From Sporosarcina pasteurii (GTDB lineage: Bacteria; Bacillota; Bacilli; Bacillales_A; Planococcaceae), in the NCBI RefSeq assembly GCF_041295575.1, contig NZ_CP160452.1, positions 3,038,001 to 3,102,000 on the forward strand: a DNA stretch of 64,000 nt, in the 5' to 3' direction. Position numbers and translations under genes: made by a program. Below, in pieces: positions 8,466 to 17,208 of this stretch; position 1 is the first letter of the stretch, and each line of letters begins with the position of its first letter. The notes under the pieces are model-generated. The model was not told the origin of the DNA, did no database searches, and saw nothing but the letters and a program-made list of their open reading frames with translations.

Positions 8466-10010
8466 TTATGCTTCTTCTGTTTGACTATCTGCATCATTGG
8501 ACGGCTGCTTAGAAGCTTTCACTTCATGCGTTAGCGCGTCGATGCTCGGACGAATATTATGCTTTCCTGCATAGTTTTCCAACATTTCCTTCACGTCAAT
8601 TCCGGATGTTTCTTTTAACGTTTCTTGTAGCGTTGACATTAAATCTGTTGCGTATGACGTGACTTTATTGGCACCGCCGCCTTCGCCACCACCAGTATCG
8701 ACCACAGTAATTTTATCGATATTGGCTAGTGGGCTTGCAACCTCTTTCGCGTAATCAGGGATCATGCGAATCACCATATCAAGCATAGCAGCCTGGCCGT
8801 AGTGTTCGAATGCTTCCGCAATTTTACGCTTCGCTTCAGCTTCTGCAAGACCTTTCAAACGAATAATATCCGCTTCGGATTCACCTTGCGCACGTAAAGA
8901 GTCCGCATTCGCTTGCCCGTCAAGACGAACCTTTTCAGCTTCCGCCGCAGCTCGTGCTTCGATGCGGTACTTCTCTGCATCCGCCTCTGCTAGTTGTCTA
9001 GATTTTTCAGCAGCTGCATTTTGTTCAATCGCGTAACGATCCGCATCTGCCTTCTTCTTCACTTCAGAGTCGTATTGTCTTTCACGACGTAAAATTTCTT
9101 TTTCTTCAAGTTCAATTTGCTTTTGACGTTCGATAATTTGAATTTGCATCTCTTGTTCCATAACTTCTTGTTTGGAACGAGCCGCTTGCAATTCATACGC
9201 CTGGTCGGCTTGGGCTTTTGCACGGTCTTGCTCTAAGCGATACTCAGCAACTTTTAACTGATTTTCTTTTTCCGCTTCGGCAATCTCAGTTGCACGCTCA
9301 AGTTCAGCCTTTTGCGCTTCTTTTGATGCTTCCGCATTTTTTATACGCGTTTCTTTTTCGGCTTCAACCGTTGCGATATCCGCATCACGTCTTACTTGTG
9401 CGATTCGTGGTTTACCGAGCGACTCTAAATACCCGTTATTATCGCGCACGTCTTTAATCGTAAACGAAACGATGACAAGACCCATTTTAGATAGATCTTC
9501 CGATGCGACACGTTGTACTTCTTGTGAGAATAAATCACGGTTTTTATAAATTTCTTCAACTGTCATCGATCCTAAAATTGAACGCAAATGACCTTCTAGC
9601 ACTTCTTTCGCTTCATTTTCACGATCTTCTTTTGATTTTCCTAAAAACTGTTCAGCAGCAGTAGCGATTTCGGTAATAGACCCACCGATTTTAATAATCG
9701 CTGTTCCGTCTGCCATGACCGGAACACCTTGCTCCGTATACACTTCCGGAGTGGTTACTTCTAATTTACTTGATAATAAACTTAACGGCTCGGCTTGTTG
9801 AAATACCGGAAATACGAACGTACCGCCACCCCGGATAATTTTAATTCGGTTTCCGGAATCATCCGTATGTACGTTTTTTGTACCGAGATAACTTCCCGTT
9901 ACAATGAGCGCCTCATCTGGACCAACCGTACGATACTTCGTAATATAAACGAGAATGACCGCTAGTAAAATAAAAACAACGATTCCCACAACAACAAAAA
10001 TACTTGGCAT
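8466..10010 (-). CDS. floT: Flotillin-like protein
   Basis: A 514-aa SPFH-family protein that scaffolds functional membrane microdomains. An N-terminal hydrophobic segment (about residues 2-24, VVGIVVFILLAVILVYI) anchors it; the SPFH/PHB domain follows to about residue 200; residues about 210-400 are a long Ala/Glu/Lys-rich coiled coil with EAEK/AEAE repeats; the tail includes GGGEGGGANK. The ATG at 10010 is chosen because AAAGGGGG lies just upstream; a GTG seven codons earlier overlaps the nfeD stop. With the NfeD-type gene directly upstream it matches the B. subtilis yuaF-floT arrangement. Confidence 0.92.
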   Translation of the reverse strand: MPSIFVVVGIVVFILLAVILVYITKYRTVGPDEALIVTGSYLGTKNVHTDDSGNRIKIIRGGGTFVFPVFQQAEPLSLLSSKLEVTTPEVYTEQGVPVMADGTAIIKIGGSITEIATAAEQFLGKSKEDRENEAKEVLEGHLRSILGSMTVEEIYKNRDLFSQEVQRVASEDLSKMGLVIVSFTIKDVRDNNGYLESLGKPRIAQVRRDADIATVEAEKETRIKNAEASKEAQKAELERATEIAEAEKENQLKVAEYRLEQDRAKAQADQAYELQAARSKQEVMEQEMQIQIIERQKQIELEEKEILRRERQYDSEVKKKADADRYAIEQNAAAEKSRQLAEADAEKYRIEARAAAEAEKVRLDGQANADSLRAQGESEADIIRLKGLAEAEAKRKIAEAFEHYGQAAMLDMVIRMIPDYAKEVASPLANIDKITVVDTGGGEGGGANKVTSYATDLMSTLQETLKETSGIDVKEMLENYAGKHNIRPSIDALTHEVKASKQPSNDADSQTEEA

Positions 10011-10027
10011 ACCATTTCCCCCTTTTT

Positions 10028-10570
10028 TCACTCATGATTTGCGAAGCGAAAAGGCTCATATTCCTTCACAATAAATGCACCATTTTTCACTTCGATAATT
10101 AACACTTCTTTTCCATAGTCAATTGCGGTATTTTCATACCCAGTGGCACGTTTAGAAATTCGACCATTGATTGTTTCAATCACAATTTCACCGTACCCAT
10201 CAACTGGAATTGGTACAATTACACGACCAACTTGCCCCATCAGTGACTCATCCGTATAAGCGAGCGAAACTTCCGCAGAAGCAAGTGGTAGTAAGACAAA
10301 GAAATATAGAAGGATATCTAGGACAATAGCGATTGCAATTGCAACTGCCAAAACAACACCACTATGCCATTCCACAAGTAATTCTAAAATATATCCCGCC
10401 GCCGACGTGAATGTTATGAATGATAAGATTACAGCCGGGTCAAGAAACGGACTGACTTCGCCTATCCCCTCTGCAACGTCACTGAAGAATACATATAAAA
10501 TTGTGATAAGACCAGAAATAATCAGCACGTATAAATAAACTTGAACAACCGGGAGCCCGAACAACTCCAT
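10028..10570 (-). CDS. NfeD-like membrane protein (YuaF type)
   Basis: A 180-aa protein with three to four membrane helices in the first about 100 residues and a C-terminal OB-fold-like domain (about 110-175; GQVGRVIVPIPVDGYGE, TAIDYGKEVLIIEVKNG). NfeD-type proteins accompany flotillins and are thought to partner them in the membrane. GGAGGCGATCCT gives a good ribosome binding site before ATG 10570. The gene runs straight into floT. It is the short NfeD1b form with no serine-protease domain. Confidence 0.85.
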   Translation of the reverse strand: MELFGLPVVQVYLYVLIISGLITILYVFFSDVAEGIGEVSPFLDPAVILSFITFTSAAGYILELLVEWHSGVVLAVAIAIAIVLDILLYFFVLLPLASAEVSLAYTDESLMGQVGRVIVPIPVDGYGEIVIETINGRISKRATGYENTAIDYGKEVLIIEVKNGAFIVKEYEPFRFANHE

Positions 10571-10716
10571 AGGATCGCCTCCTTCGCCTTCAATTTCTTC
10601 ATCACCTATCTATACGTAACGCCTCCTTAAAAGTTTCAGACAAAATGTTTTTTCTGAAAATTAATCAATCAAACAGTTCAAACCAGTTAATCTTTGAATT
10701 AATTTTGAAAATTTAC

Positions 10717-10745
10717 TTGCATTAAGCTTAATTACCTGTTATGAT
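10717..10745 (+). promoter_or_regulatory. Sigma-A promoter of the cold-shock gene
   Basis: TTGCAT (10717-10722), 17-base spacer, TATGAT (10740-10745). It predicts a 5' untranslated leader of about 110 bases before the cold-shock start codon. Confidence 0.75.
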
Positions 10746-10829
10746 GAAGAAGAATTATTTTTGTTCGACAGCAGAATGGTCACAGCAAAGCTTGACCTCT
10801 TCAAGACTTGAGCAAGGATAGTAACACAA

Positions 10830-10854
10830 TGTGTGCAAAGTGCACACAAGGAGG
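10830..10854 (+). promoter_or_regulatory. Hairpin abutting the cold-shock Shine-Dalgarno
   Basis: GTGTGCA (10831-10837) / TGCACAC (10841-10847) with loop AAG forms a perfect short hairpin that ends exactly where AAGGAGG (10848-10854) begins. Its position suggests that it presents or tunes the binding site. Confidence 0.55.
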
Positions 10855-10862
10855 AAACAAAG

Positions 10863-11063
10863 ATGGAACAAGGTAAAGTAAAATGGTTTAACGCAGAAAA
10901 AGGATTTGGATTTATCGAGCGTGAAGACGGCGACGACGTATTCGTACACTTCTCAGCTATCCAAGGTGAAGGTTTCAAAACTCTTGAAGAAGGCCAAGAC
11001 GTAACATTCGAAATCGAACAAGGCGACCGTGGACTTCAAGCTTCAAACGTTGAAAAAAACTAA
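10863..11063 (+). CDS. Cold-shock protein, CspA family
   Basis: A 66-aa single cold-shock domain, a five-stranded OB fold that binds single-stranded RNA/DNA and acts as an RNA chaperone. It begins [18 protein letters not shown] (RNP1 KGFGFI) and contains VFVHFSAIQ (RNP2), with the usual end [12 protein letters not shown] 10863 follows AAGGAGG by eight bases. A long leader with a hairpin and a strong terminator indicate a monocistronic, post-transcriptionally controlled gene. CspB, CspC and CspD paralogues cannot be told apart here. Confidence 0.96.
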   Translation: MEQGKVKWFNAEKGFGFIEREDGDDVFVHFSAIQGEGFKTLEEGQDVTFEIEQGDRGLQASNVEKN

Positions 11064-11079
11064 TTTGAACTAACCATTC

Positions 11080-11113
11080 AAAGCCATTCTCTTAAAAGGA
11101 ATGGCTTTTTTAT
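11080..11113 (+). terminator. Terminator of the cold-shock gene
   Basis: AGCCATTC (11082-11089) pairs with GAATGGCT (11099-11106), followed by a T run. Confidence 0.88.
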
Positions 11114-11146
11114 TTTGAATAAAATACATATTTATTGGCCCCTAAT

Positions 11147-11250
11147 ACGCTGAAATTTCTCGTTAAACGTTGCATCCCCCTGCCAACGTTGCGTACTATT
11201 CCAATTACGTTGCGACTTTTCGCTAGAGCGTTGCATTCCTTCCATGAATA
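11147..11250. repeat. ~20-21-bp tandem repeats with ACGTTGC core
   Basis: ACGYTGM/ACGTTGC cores start at 11147, 11167, 11186, 11207 and 11228, spaced 20, 19, 21 and 21 bases. Array placement between genes and near-21 periodicity match the array at 8.25-8.41 kb, but the sequence differs. Confidence 0.65.
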
Positions 11251-11336
11251 TTAATCTACGATAAAAGACTTTCTTTCCCAAATCCGTTACGATAGAAGAA
11301 TAGATTGAACTATTCAATAGAAAGAAGGATTGGCCA

Positions 11337-13484
11337 TTGCGTACACTTGCTAACTTTATTACACGTGCCCATAAAGCAATTATCATTGCTTGGTTAGTTA
11401 TTTTTGCTTTTATGGCTGTTTTTGCGATTCGCTTACCAAGTATGCTCGAAGGCGATGGGTTTCGGATGGATGGAGACCATGCCGATGTGATGAATATCGT
11501 CTCAGATACATTTGATATGCCTGTGGAAACAATGTTTGTTGTTTTCAATGACGTAACTGATAAAAAAATAGAAACAACGATAGATAAGATTGAAAAACTT
11601 AAACTCACATCTTCAATTGAATCCCCTTTAAATGATGATGCTTTACAAAGCGGGAATGTTGCTTATGCGATGCTTCACTTTGATGGCGATGCAGATAATA
11701 TGCCGGAAGTTGTTACGGATATTCGCGAGGCGATTGGTGATGAAAAAGGAATTACGCTGACAGGTTCTTCTGCGATTTCCAAAGATATTAACGAGGCGAG
11801 TCAGCGAGATTTAATTACCGCGGAGGCGATTGGCCTTCCGATTGCGATACTTGTTTTACTTTTTGCATTCGGAACGGTTGTGGCTTCACTTGTTCCGTTA
11901 ATGATTGGCATCGTCACCGTCGTTTCGTCTTTCGGGATTTTGACGATTTTAGGTGGACAAATTGATTTGTCGATCTTCATTTTAAATATTATTCCGATGC
12001 TTGGGCTGGCGCTCAGTATTGATTTTGCGTTGTTGTTCATTAGTCGTTATCGCGAGGAGCGTGCCCACTCGTCCATTCTTGAAGCTGTTCATATGACCAT
12101 TCGTACAGCTGGGCGCTCTGTTATTTTCTCAGCATTTTGTGTATTTATTGGACTTGGGGCGATGCTGTTGATCCAAGTTGATTTATTCCAAAACATTGCC
12201 ATTGGCGGCATGATTGTTGTGTCGATGGCGGTTCTCAGTTCGATTACATTGTTGCCTGCCGCATTAATTGCACTAGGCGATCGCATCGATAAGTGGCGCA
12301 TTATAAAGGTGAATGAAAACGGCGCAAATCGTTGGCGTAAGTTTGCCAATCAAGTCATTAAGCGTCCTGTGGTGATTACGATTTTGGCGACTGTTTTACT
12401 TGCTATCGCTATGATTCCAGTGAAAAATATCGAGTTAACCATTCCACAAATCGATTCATTGCCGGAGTCATACGATTCTCGAGAAGCGTTCGAATTAATG
12501 GAGGACACTTTTAACCTCACAGACACTTCAACTGTCTATGTCATTGCTGACCGAAAAGACGGTTGGAAAGACGAAGACGGGTTGCAAGCGATAAAAGAGT
12601 TAGAGGAAACACTCGCGAACGATTCACTTGTTGATAAAGTAACAACCATTTTTACTGCAAGCGAAATTTCAACTGTAGACCAGTGGAATCAGGCGATGAT
12701 GGTGCCTGAAATGGAAGCGAACTTGGCACCTTTACTAGAAACATTCGTTCAAAATGAAAAATTAATGATACCAGTCACGCTTGCCGCGGAAGGTGCTTCT
12801 GATACAGCACAAGAGTGGGTTCGTGAGTGGAGCGATAAAAAGACAGATTGGAACTTAAAGATTGGCGGACAACCAAAATTCAACCAGGAAATCTTTGATG
12901 AAATTTGGGATAAAATTGGCCTCGTGCTCGCAGTCATTATCGTGTCGACTTTCTTCATTTTAATGATTGCCTTCCGTTCACTTTTAATTCCAATTAAGGC
13001 AATTTTAATGAACGTCATTGGATTAGCGGCAACGTTCGGGATTCTTGTATATATTTTCCAATATGGTCATTTTGGAATTCCCGCAAGCACGATTGCATTG
13101 ATTATTCCTGTGCTTGTGTTCAGTCTTGTGTTTGGATTGAGTATGGACTATGAGGTATTCTTAATTTCACGCATGCAGGAGGAATATGCAACTTCATTTA
13201 GCAATGACAAAGCGACTGTCGAAGGATTAGCCACGACAAGCAAGGTGATTACATCAGCCGCACTTATTATGATTGTGTTAACTGGCGCATTCGCGTTTAC
13301 CGACGTTCTACCTGTGAAACAAATCGGTGTCGGAATTGCGATTGCGGTCGCAATTGATGCAACAATTATCCGCCTACTTCTCGTACCAAGTTTGATGAAG
13401 TTGTTCGGAAAATGGAACTGGTGGTTGCCGTTCGGAAAAGGACTTTACCGCTCGGATAACCGTCGATTTGAACGTAGAAATTAA
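11337..13484 (+). CDS. MMPL-family RND transporter (YdfJ-like)
   Basis: A 715-aa membrane protein with two homologous halves, each with one helix, a large extracytoplasmic loop and five clustered helices: the MMPL/RND superfamily plan. The N-terminal half contains GLALSIDFALLFISRYREE (about 220-240), and the second half has the matching FGLSMDYEVFLISRMQEE (about 595-612), the paired proton-relay Asp motifs. Start TTG 11337 follows GAAGGA by seven bases. Family members export lipids or hydrophobic compounds by proton motive force; the substrate here is unknown. It is monocistronic, with a terminator at 13.5 kb. Confidence 0.88.
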   Translation: MRTLANFITRAHKAIIIAWLVIFAFMAVFAIRLPSMLEGDGFRMDGDHADVMNIVSDTFDMPVETMFVVFNDVTDKKIETTIDKIEKLKLTSSIESPLNDDALQSGNVAYAMLHFDGDADNMPEVVTDIREAIGDEKGITLTGSSAISKDINEASQRDLITAEAIGLPIAILVLLFAFGTVVASLVPLMIGIVTVVSSFGILTILGGQIDLSIFILNIIPMLGLALSIDFALLFISRYREERAHSSILEAVHMTIRTAGRSVIFSAFCVFIGLGAMLLIQVDLFQNIAIGGMIVVSMAVLSSITLLPAALIALGDRIDKWRIIKVNENGANRWRKFANQVIKRPVVITILATVLLAIAMIPVKNIELTIPQIDSLPESYDSREAFELMEDTFNLTDTSTVYVIADRKDGWKDEDGLQAIKELEETLANDSLVDKVTTIFTASEISTVDQWNQAMMVPEMEANLAPLLETFVQNEKLMIPVTLAAEGASDTAQEWVREWSDKKTDWNLKIGGQPKFNQEIFDEIWDKIGLVLAVIIVSTFFILMIAFRSLLIPIKAILMNVIGLAATFGILVYIFQYGHFGIPASTIALIIPVLVFSLVFGLSMDYEVFLISRMQEEYATSFSNDKATVEGLATTSKVITSAALIMIVLTGAFAFTDVLPVKQIGVGIAIAVAIDATIIRLLLVPSLMKLFGKWNWWLPFGKGLYRSDNRRFERRN

Positions 13485-13532
13485 TAAAAAACGGTTTTTG
13501 CTCCTTCTCAAGGTCGCAAAACCGTTTTTATT
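13485..13532 (+). terminator. Terminator of the MMPL gene (bidirectional)
   Basis: AACGGTTTT (13490-13498) pairs with AAAACCGTT (13518-13526), flanked by A and T runs. Confidence 0.8.
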
Positions 13533-13586
13533 TTCCTCACTGTTTCTTTGAAAAAAGAAATAGCTATGTATGAAGACTGAAAAAAA

Positions 13587-13760
13587 CTACTCAATGGTCA
13601 CGTGTTGCCTATCTTCTACAACTTGAATGACCGCCATCGATGTTTCTTCGTTTTTTTCCTCTTTGATTTGATTAATCGTGGACATCATCATGAAATAAAT
13701 GAGACCAACAACAATGATGACGAATAAAACGATACCGATAACAAGCGTTCTTCCTTTCAT
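13587..13760 (-). CDS. Small single-pass membrane protein (57 aa)
   Basis: A short gene after a good binding site: AAGAGGAG lies about nine bases before ATG 13760, overlapping the end of the upstream gene. The product begins MKGRTLVIGIVLFVIIVVGL, one strong membrane helix (about 5-25), followed by a charged tail (NQIKEEKNEE) and a short C-terminal segment ending VEDRQHVTIE. Two basic residues before the helix suggest an N-in, C-out orientation. I do not recognise a family. It is probably cotranscribed with the two genes upstream. Confidence 0.65.
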   Translation of the reverse strand: MKGRTLVIGIVLFVIIVVGLIYFMMMSTINQIKEEKNEETSMAVIQVVEDRQHVTIE

Positions 13761-13767
13761 CTTTTGT

Positions 13768-14247
13768 TCACTCCTCTTTTAAAGTAAACTGCTCTTCCTT
13801 TAAATAGGTAACGGCTTCTTCATAATCACCAAAACTATCTTCTAAATTTAAGCCGTGATACACATTCCAGTAGCCTTCTTCTTCCTTTAACTCTAGCGTA
13901 TTGTCCCCATTCACCCAAGTTTGTTGGACAGACACTTCCACTTCTTCATGTCCAAGCGCTTGAATTGAATCTGCGATAATCTTGCGCAACTCTTCTTCAG
14001 TTGCTTCACGAATATTCACAAGACCACGATCATCTGCCTCATAACCTGGAATGTCCGCAACATAAACGAAACCATTGCCATTTGGATGTAAATGTTGCAC
14101 AACGATTTTTTTATCATAAGCACTTTCTTCAAAATGGTAATTTAACCGTTTCATCGATACCTCTTTACGTGTTAATTCCGGAAAGGATTCAATGATTGCT
14201 TGTTTTTCTTCAAAAGTTAACATATCTTCACTCTTTTCATTCTTCAT
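13768..14247 (-). CDS. Conserved-type hypothetical protein (about 151-159 aa)
   Basis: I do not recognise the family. The protein is acidic and soluble, with no signal peptide or membrane segment; it contains MKRLNYHFEESAYDKKIVVQ, GNGFVYVADIPGYEADD and a C-terminal EYEEAVTYLKEE-like helix (actual GDYEEAVTYLKEEQF). The frame opens at 14247, overlapping the end of the pentapeptide gene, but ATG 14223, preceded by GAGTGAAG, may be the true start. It sits in an operon-like run of small genes (14902 to 13587). No function is proposed. Confidence 0.65.
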   Translation of the reverse strand: MKNEKSEDMLTFEEKQAIIESFPELTRKEVSMKRLNYHFEESAYDKKIVVQHLHPNGNGFVYVADIPGYEADDRGLVNIREATEEELRKIIADSIQALGHEEVEVSVQQTWVNGDNTLELKEEEGYWNVYHGLNLEDSFGDYEEAVTYLKEEQFTLKEE

Positions 14248-14887
14248 TTATTTTTAATCCTAACACGCGTGCAAATCCTAGCGCCTGCTCTTTCGAGACG
14301 ATGCATCCACGAATCTTAGAAACAGTAACCTCAATTTGCTCGTATGTGTTTGTCGATAAATCAATCCCGGCCATATCCGTTTCCGAGAAATTTGTGTGAT
14401 CCAACTTGCATTCCGAAAAGCGCACTTGTTTTAGATGACATTCATAAAAATCACTATCCATGAACTGACTGGACATAAAGTCCACTTCTTTCATTCCTGA
14501 GAAACTGAAGTTACTATATTTCCCGTCACATTCAATAAATAAAGTATGGCCAATTTTAGCATTAGCAAAATCAGTTCCCGTCAGTTTTGAGTTTCTAAAT
14601 TCGCATCTATGGAACACAGCATGCTGAAACTGCACATTTGAGAAATCGCAAGTATCAAAAACGACATCAACAAACTCCGCACCGTGCATGTCGCCGTTTG
14701 TAAACCGGACATGTTTAAAAATAACATCATCAAATGACAAACGCTCGTCTTCAGAACTAACGAAATAGCCGCCATTAAAATGGACTTTTTCAATATACGG
14801 TTCACTTGGTCCAATGTCTTCAATAGCCATTTTTTCATGAAACTCGGATAACTTAGGACGTTGGCGCTTGCCTCTTGCCTTCTGCAC
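14237..14887 (-). CDS. Pentapeptide-repeat protein
   Basis: A 216-aa protein dominated by A(D/N)LXX-type pentapeptide repeats with Phe at the central position (FDDVIF, HVRF, AEFVDVVFDTCDF, AVFHRCEF, TDFANAKI, VDFMSSQFMDSDF), about residues 50-185, predicted to fold as a right-handed quadrilateral beta helix. Such proteins include DNA mimics that protect gyrase (Qnr, MfpA), but most have no known role. I chose GTG 14887 because AAGGGAGAGG lies six bases upstream, just after the stop of the small membrane gene. Earlier in-frame starts overlap that gene and lack a binding site. Confidence 0.8.
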   Translation of the reverse strand: MQKARGKRQRPKLSEFHEKMAIEDIGPSEPYIEKVHFNGGYFVSSEDERLSFDDVIFKHVRFTNGDMHGAEFVDVVFDTCDFSNVQFQHAVFHRCEFRNSKLTGTDFANAKIGHTLFIECDGKYSNFSFSGMKEVDFMSSQFMDSDFYECHLKQVRFSECKLDHTNFSETDMAGIDLSTNTYEQIEVTVSKIRGCIVSKEQALGFARVLGLKINEE

Positions 14888-14901
14888 GAACAACCTCTCC
14901 C

Positions 14902-15000
14902 TTAACGAGTTTTCCATTCCGCAATAATGATAAATGCAATGACAACAGCGACGGCAATAATATAGAACCAACTTGGGACACTACTTAAAACTGCAAACAT
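14902..15000 (-). CDS. Tiny membrane protein (32 aa)
   Basis: ATG 15000 is preceded by an excellent site (GAGGAGG, seven bases away). The product is almost entirely one membrane helix (SWFYIIAVAVVIAFIIIAEW) with a short basic end, KTR. Its stop is followed at once by the binding site of the pentapeptide gene, indicating translational linkage. The family is not recognised; it resembles the many sub-50-residue membrane proteins of Bacillales that modulate larger partners. Confidence 0.6.
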   Translation of the reverse strand: MFAVLSSVPSWFYIIAVAVVIAFIIIAEWKTR

Positions 15001-15030
15001 ATTTAACCTCCTCTTCTTTCGAATAAGCTT

Positions 15031-15897
15031 TTATTCATTGGTCCCTATGATAATTGTATAATCAACGGTGACAGCTGGAATCTCGGATTGTAATGCAGAC
15101 TTAATTTTATCCTCACTAGCTCCCCATGATAGTGGGGTCATCTGGATTAACTTTTCTAATAGCATTTGATTTAACGGAAAATCATATGTGATCCGTTCCG
15201 TTTTCACGGTGTTAAAATATTCCCCCGTTCTCTCAACAGGGTTTCCTTCATTTTGTCGTTCTGCGTCGTCATAAAAAATGGTTCGCAATTGTTTTAAATA
15301 ATCGTTTTCAGGTACGACCTTCACAAACATCCCTGCCGGTTTTAAAACCCTAGTAAATTCAGCGTAGTTGGCTGGAGATAAGATGTTTAACATGACATCA
15401 AACGTATCATCTTGAAACGGACAATTAGCCAAATCTGCAACGAGCCAAATATGCCCTGGATAATCTTTGGCCGCCGCCAGTACACCTTCTTTCGCCAGGT
15501 CAATGCCTACTCCAGTGGTCGCATCGGAAAGTTTTGATACAATACTCGCCAAATGAGAACCTTCTCCACTGCCTGCGTCAATGATTGTTGGGGCTTGTTT
15601 ATTTTGTACACGCTCATCAACCAATGCTGTTAAACGTTCAAGTAATGGGTCAAAAAAACCATTTGTTATGATCGTTTTTCTAGCTTCAAAAAGCCTTTTA
15701 TCGTATTTTGTAACATGTGCTTGCGGCGCCAAATTTACATACCCTTGCCGCGATAAATCAAATGAATGATTTTTCTCGCAAACAAGACGCGCATCCTCTT
15801 TAAATTCCATTGTCAATGAACAAATCGGACAGCGGAAGAGATGCTCATTTTTCGCAAGTGCCTGCGCATTCATCATTTTTTTAGAAATAGCCATCAT
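15031..15897 (-). CDS. 23S rRNA guanine-N1 methyltransferase, RlmA family
   Basis: A 288-aa SAM-dependent enzyme. An N-terminal zinc-binding module CPICSLTMEF ... CEKNHSFD (C-x2-C ... C-x3-H, residues about 23-45) is followed by SRQGYVNL, the hallmark of RlmA(I)/RlmA(II) (RrmA/TlrB). The class I methyltransferase domain has IDAGSGEGSHLA as SAM motif I and LNILSPANYAEFTRVLKP. Homologues methylate G745 or G748 in helix 35; the G748 enzyme confers tylosin/mycinamicin resistance. Which base is modified cannot be told here. Two adjacent ATGs after CGGAGTATAG leave the start uncertain by one codon. Confidence 0.85.
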   Translation of the reverse strand: MMAISKKMMNAQALAKNEHLFRCPICSLTMEFKEDARLVCEKNHSFDLSRQGYVNLAPQAHVTKYDKRLFEARKTIITNGFFDPLLERLTALVDERVQNKQAPTIIDAGSGEGSHLASIVSKLSDATTGVGIDLAKEGVLAAAKDYPGHIWLVADLANCPFQDDTFDVMLNILSPANYAEFTRVLKPAGMFVKVVPENDYLKQLRTIFYDDAERQNEGNPVERTGEYFNTVKTERITYDFPLNQMLLEKLIQMTPLSWGASEDKIKSALQSEIPAVTVDYTIIIGTNE

Positions 15898-16035
15898 CTA
15901 TACTCCGTTCTTTTATCGTCACTCTAGTATACCTTTTCACGATGTTAAATAGGAAATGAATGTAATCTAAAATATAAATTACACTGTATTCAACCTACCT
16001 TTACAGGTTACAATGAAAGGAAGGAGGAATTGCCC

Positions 16036-17163
16036 TTGAAACGATTTTTTCTATTGATTCTACTGTTATTCACAATTTACTTAGCTAAGCCTATATGGGA
16101 AAAGCCCGTCTCACAATATATGGATTTATCTTTTTTAGAGCCTGTTGATAATAAATTAAAAGCATTTTTAACGAGTGAGCCGTTCGAAACAGCAGTACAT
16201 TTTATTAGCGATCAAGCAGATAAAGCAATTCTTTTCTTTTTAGCAGAAACAAACGTCCAAGATCATGAAGTGAATAACGTTGAAAAACCTACATTGAAAG
16301 AGCCTAAAACGAGTCAAATTTCAATTCATAATCTTGAAATTGGGAATGCTGAAGAAACGGTCACCGCTACACTAGGTGAACCCTTACAAGTTTCGCATAA
16401 TGAATATGGGACAAACTGGTCTACATATCATCAAGATTACCATAATTTCGTTATGATTTCTTATGACAATGAACGGAAAATCAATGCAATCTACACAAAT
16501 GATGACTTGATTTCATCGGACGCTGGGGTTCAATACGGCACATCTAAAGCTGTCGTCAGAGAAAGGTACGGAGAACCGTTAACTGAGATTCGAAAAGGAT
16601 TGAACATATATATTCTGCAAGATAGCGAGGGATTTGACCTATTTAAAGTCGGTGATCTGTACGCTTACTTCTTTTATGATTTACATCAAGATGACAAGGT
16701 CACTGCCATTCAACTCGTTTCCAGTTCATTGGAACATACTAAAAATGGGATTTACGCACCTGGAAACGAAACACTAAGAAAAGGTTTTGAAATCCAACTA
16801 TTTGATTTAACAAATGCAGCTCGCGTCAGACATGGGCTTCCAGCGTTGAAGTGGGAAGAGAATGCGGCACAAACTGCGCTCCTCCATAGCATTGACATGG
16901 CCGAACATAATTATTTTAGTCATGAAAATTTGGAAGGCCTTTCGCCATTCGATCGAATGAGATCCGACGGTATTACGTTTCGTGCAGCTGGAGAGAATCT
17001 CGCGTATGGACAATCTAGCAGTATTTTTGCGCATGAAGGATTAATGAACTCCAAAGGTCATCGGGAGAATATTTTACAAGATATTTACAGCCATCTAGGC
17101 ATCGGCGTTGCATTTAATGAACAAGAACAACCGTATTACACTGAAAATTTTCTATTAAAATAA
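16036..17163 (+). CDS. CAP/SCP-domain protein with CAP-associated N-terminal domain
   Basis: A 375-aa secreted or membrane-anchored protein. Residues about 2-20 are a hydrophobic N-terminal segment; about 95-235 form a CAP-associated domain containing two related halves (LEIGNAEETVTATLGEP and QYGTSKAVVRERYGEP); about 250-375 are the CAP domain (NAARVRHGLPALKWEE, HSIDMAEHNYFSHENLEG, GENLAYG, SKGHRENIL, LGIGVAF). The pattern matches B. subtilis YlbC. TTG 16036 is preferred: AAGGAGG is eight bases upstream, whereas TTG 16030 is too close. Role of bacterial CAP proteins is poorly known; the conserved His/Glu set is present. Confidence 0.85.
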   Translation: MKRFFLLILLLFTIYLAKPIWEKPVSQYMDLSFLEPVDNKLKAFLTSEPFETAVHFISDQADKAILFFLAETNVQDHEVNNVEKPTLKEPKTSQISIHNLEIGNAEETVTATLGEPLQVSHNEYGTNWSTYHQDYHNFVMISYDNERKINAIYTNDDLISSDAGVQYGTSKAVVRERYGEPLTEIRKGLNIYILQDSEGFDLFKVGDLYAYFFYDLHQDDKVTAIQLVSSSLEHTKNGIYAPGNETLRKGFEIQLFDLTNAARVRHGLPALKWEENAAQTALLHSIDMAEHNYFSHENLEGLSPFDRMRSDGITFRAAGENLAYGQSSSIFAHEGLMNSKGHRENILQDIYSHLGIGVAFNEQEQPYYTENFLLK

Positions 17164-17205
17164 TCCCTTTCTGATGCGTCTTCGCATTTGAAAGGGATTT
17201 TCAAC
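17163..17205 (+). terminator. Terminator after the CAP gene
   Basis: ATCCCTTTC (17163-17171) pairs with GAAAGGGAT (17190-17198), followed by a T-rich run. Confidence 0.75.
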
Positions 17206-17208
17206 TTT

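Noticed and set aside
10739..10978. Minus-strand frames opposite the cold-shock gene
   Set aside because: Antisense shadows of a clear csp gene with its own promoter and terminator.
11132..11608. 158-codon minus-strand frame over the MMPL start
   Set aside because: It runs antisense through a well-supported gene and through the ACGTTGC repeats; no binding site.
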